Positions 6,545 to 7,017 of a stretch of DNA of 7,017 nucleotides are shown piece after piece; positions within the stretch are counted from its first letter, which is position 1; each line of letters opens with the position of its first letter. Source of the stretch: an uncultured Planctomycetaceae bacterium (lineage in GTDB: Bacteria > Planctomycetota > Planctomycetia > Pirellulales > UBA1268); the NCBI GenBank assembly GCA_903885855.1, contig CAISKG010000501.1, positions 1-7,017 of the forward strand, read 5' to 3'. The translations under genes were made by a program, and so were the position numbers. The notes under the pieces are model-generated. The model was not told where the DNA came from and made no database searches. It worked only from the letters and a program-made list of their open reading frames with translations.

Positions 6545-7017
6545 TCAGGCGTCCGGCGGCGGCGGCACCCGCCCGGGGAGGACGCGGTCGATCACCGCGC
6601 GGACCACGGCCGGGTCGGGCCCGAGCCGCTCCACCGCCCTCCACTCGATCTCCGGATGGCGGCGCCGCGCGGCGTCGATCTCCTCCGCGACGCGCTCCAC
6701 GACGTGCCCCCGGAAGAGGAGATGGGGCTGGACGAGGACGCGCCACGCGCCGCCCGCGCGCCGCGCCGACTCGGCCAGGCCGTCGAGCGCCTCGGCCACC
6801 GTCGGCCGCGCCGCGGCGACGAACCCCACCGCCGCCGGCGGCGGCACCCGCTCGAGCGCCAGCGACGCCGCCAGGAACGCGGCCGCCTGCGGGGGCGTGG
6901 AAGGATCGCTCGAGCCGCGCACGACGAAGGCCACCGCCTCCGCCCTGCCATCCGCGCCCGCCGCGGCCCGCGCCTCGTCGCGGCGGCGGCGCGACAGCGC
7001 CACGAGGGCCGGATGGC
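6545..7017 (-). CDS. CbiX-like sirohydrochlorin chelatase, C-terminal domain (5' end outside window)
   Basis: The frame stays open to the right edge, with 156 complete codons visible. The GTG at 7003 is an in-frame internal codon with no clear ribosome site, so the true start lies outside. CbiX/SirB proteins insert Co or Fe into sirohydrochlorin for cobalamin or siroheme. The first visible residues, HPALVAL, resemble the closing GP-HP-L motif of a CbiX domain. A charged and Ala-rich linker follows, then a new domain opens at about 28 with VAFVVRGSSDPST. This domain has LVQPHLLFRGHVVERVAEEI (94-113, with His104) and its own closing LGPDPAVVRAVIDRV (131-145). The pattern fits the second half of a long, two-domain CbiX. 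The GHGSRDP motif of catalytic domains is RGSSDP here, with Arg for the metal-handling His, as in second domains I recall from long CbiX proteins. Catalysis then probably resides in the unseen N-terminal domain. Confidence 0.78.
   Translation of the reverse strand, partial: HPALVALSRRRRDEARAAAGADGRAEAVAFVVRGSSDPSTPPQAAAFLAASLALERVPPPAAVGFVAAARPTVAEALDGLAESARRAGGAWRVLVQPHLLFRGHVVERVAEEIDAARRRHPEIEWRAVERLGPDPAVVRAVIDRVLPGRVPPPPDA

Noticed and set aside
7001..7003. GTG at 7003 as the start of a short single-domain chelatase
   Set aside because: The frame remains open to the window edge, the upstream residues (HPALVAL) fit the end of another CbiX domain, and there is no good ribosome binding site before the GTG.
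1..7017. CRISPR arrays, tRNA or rRNA genes, insertion sequences, attachment sites
   Set aside because: No regularly spaced repeats, cloverleaf with CCA-type ends, transposase-like protein or flanking direct repeats were seen on either strand.

Overview
This 7 kb window is very GC-rich, and strong third-position GC in every real gene opens long shadow frames on both strands. The gene content points to a planctomycete (Pirellulales-like) chromosome, from an isolate or a metagenome bin. The best markers are an adjacent pair of DUF1553 (PSD1) and DUF1501 genes. These families are heavily expanded in Planctomycetes and typically sit next to each other. The assignment rests on families I recognise, not on a database search.

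Layout, left to right. (1) Positions 2-1795, + strand: the 3' part of a PSD1-type protein, with a coiled-coil-like segment, a discoidin-like (F5/8 type C) beta-sandwich and a complete DUF1553 domain. (2) Positions 1815-3311, +: a complete DUF1501 protein with a Tat-like twin-arginine signal, 19 bp downstream and probably co-transcribed. (3) Positions 3325-4113, -: a secreted alpha/beta-hydrolase esterase with a complete Ser-Asp-His triad, convergent with the DUF1501 gene. The 13-bp gap and the esterase stop codon lie in a perfect 9-bp inverted repeat. (4) Positions 4183-6369, -: a complete secreted Prc/Tsp-type C-terminal processing protease with an intact Ser/Lys dyad, 69 bp upstream of the esterase. 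A perfect 10-bp GC-only hairpin lies between them. (5) Positions 6545-7017, -: the C-terminal end of a two-domain CbiX-like sirohydrochlorin chelatase that runs off the window.

Four of the five products carry, or are expected to carry, export signals, so most of the window serves the cell envelope. The DUF1553/DUF1501 pair is probably one extracytoplasmic module of unknown substrate. Prc is a periplasmic protein-turnover protease, and the esterase may share its transcript. The CbiX-like gene belongs to siroheme or cobalamin synthesis and has no evident link to its neighbours. There are no tRNA or rRNA genes, mobile elements or CRISPR arrays, and no gene-free stretch exceeds 175 bp. I found no convincing new multi-gene system. 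The points most worth checking are the domain architecture of the PSD1 protein, the degenerate second chelatase domain, and three GC-rich inverted-repeat structures at gene ends.
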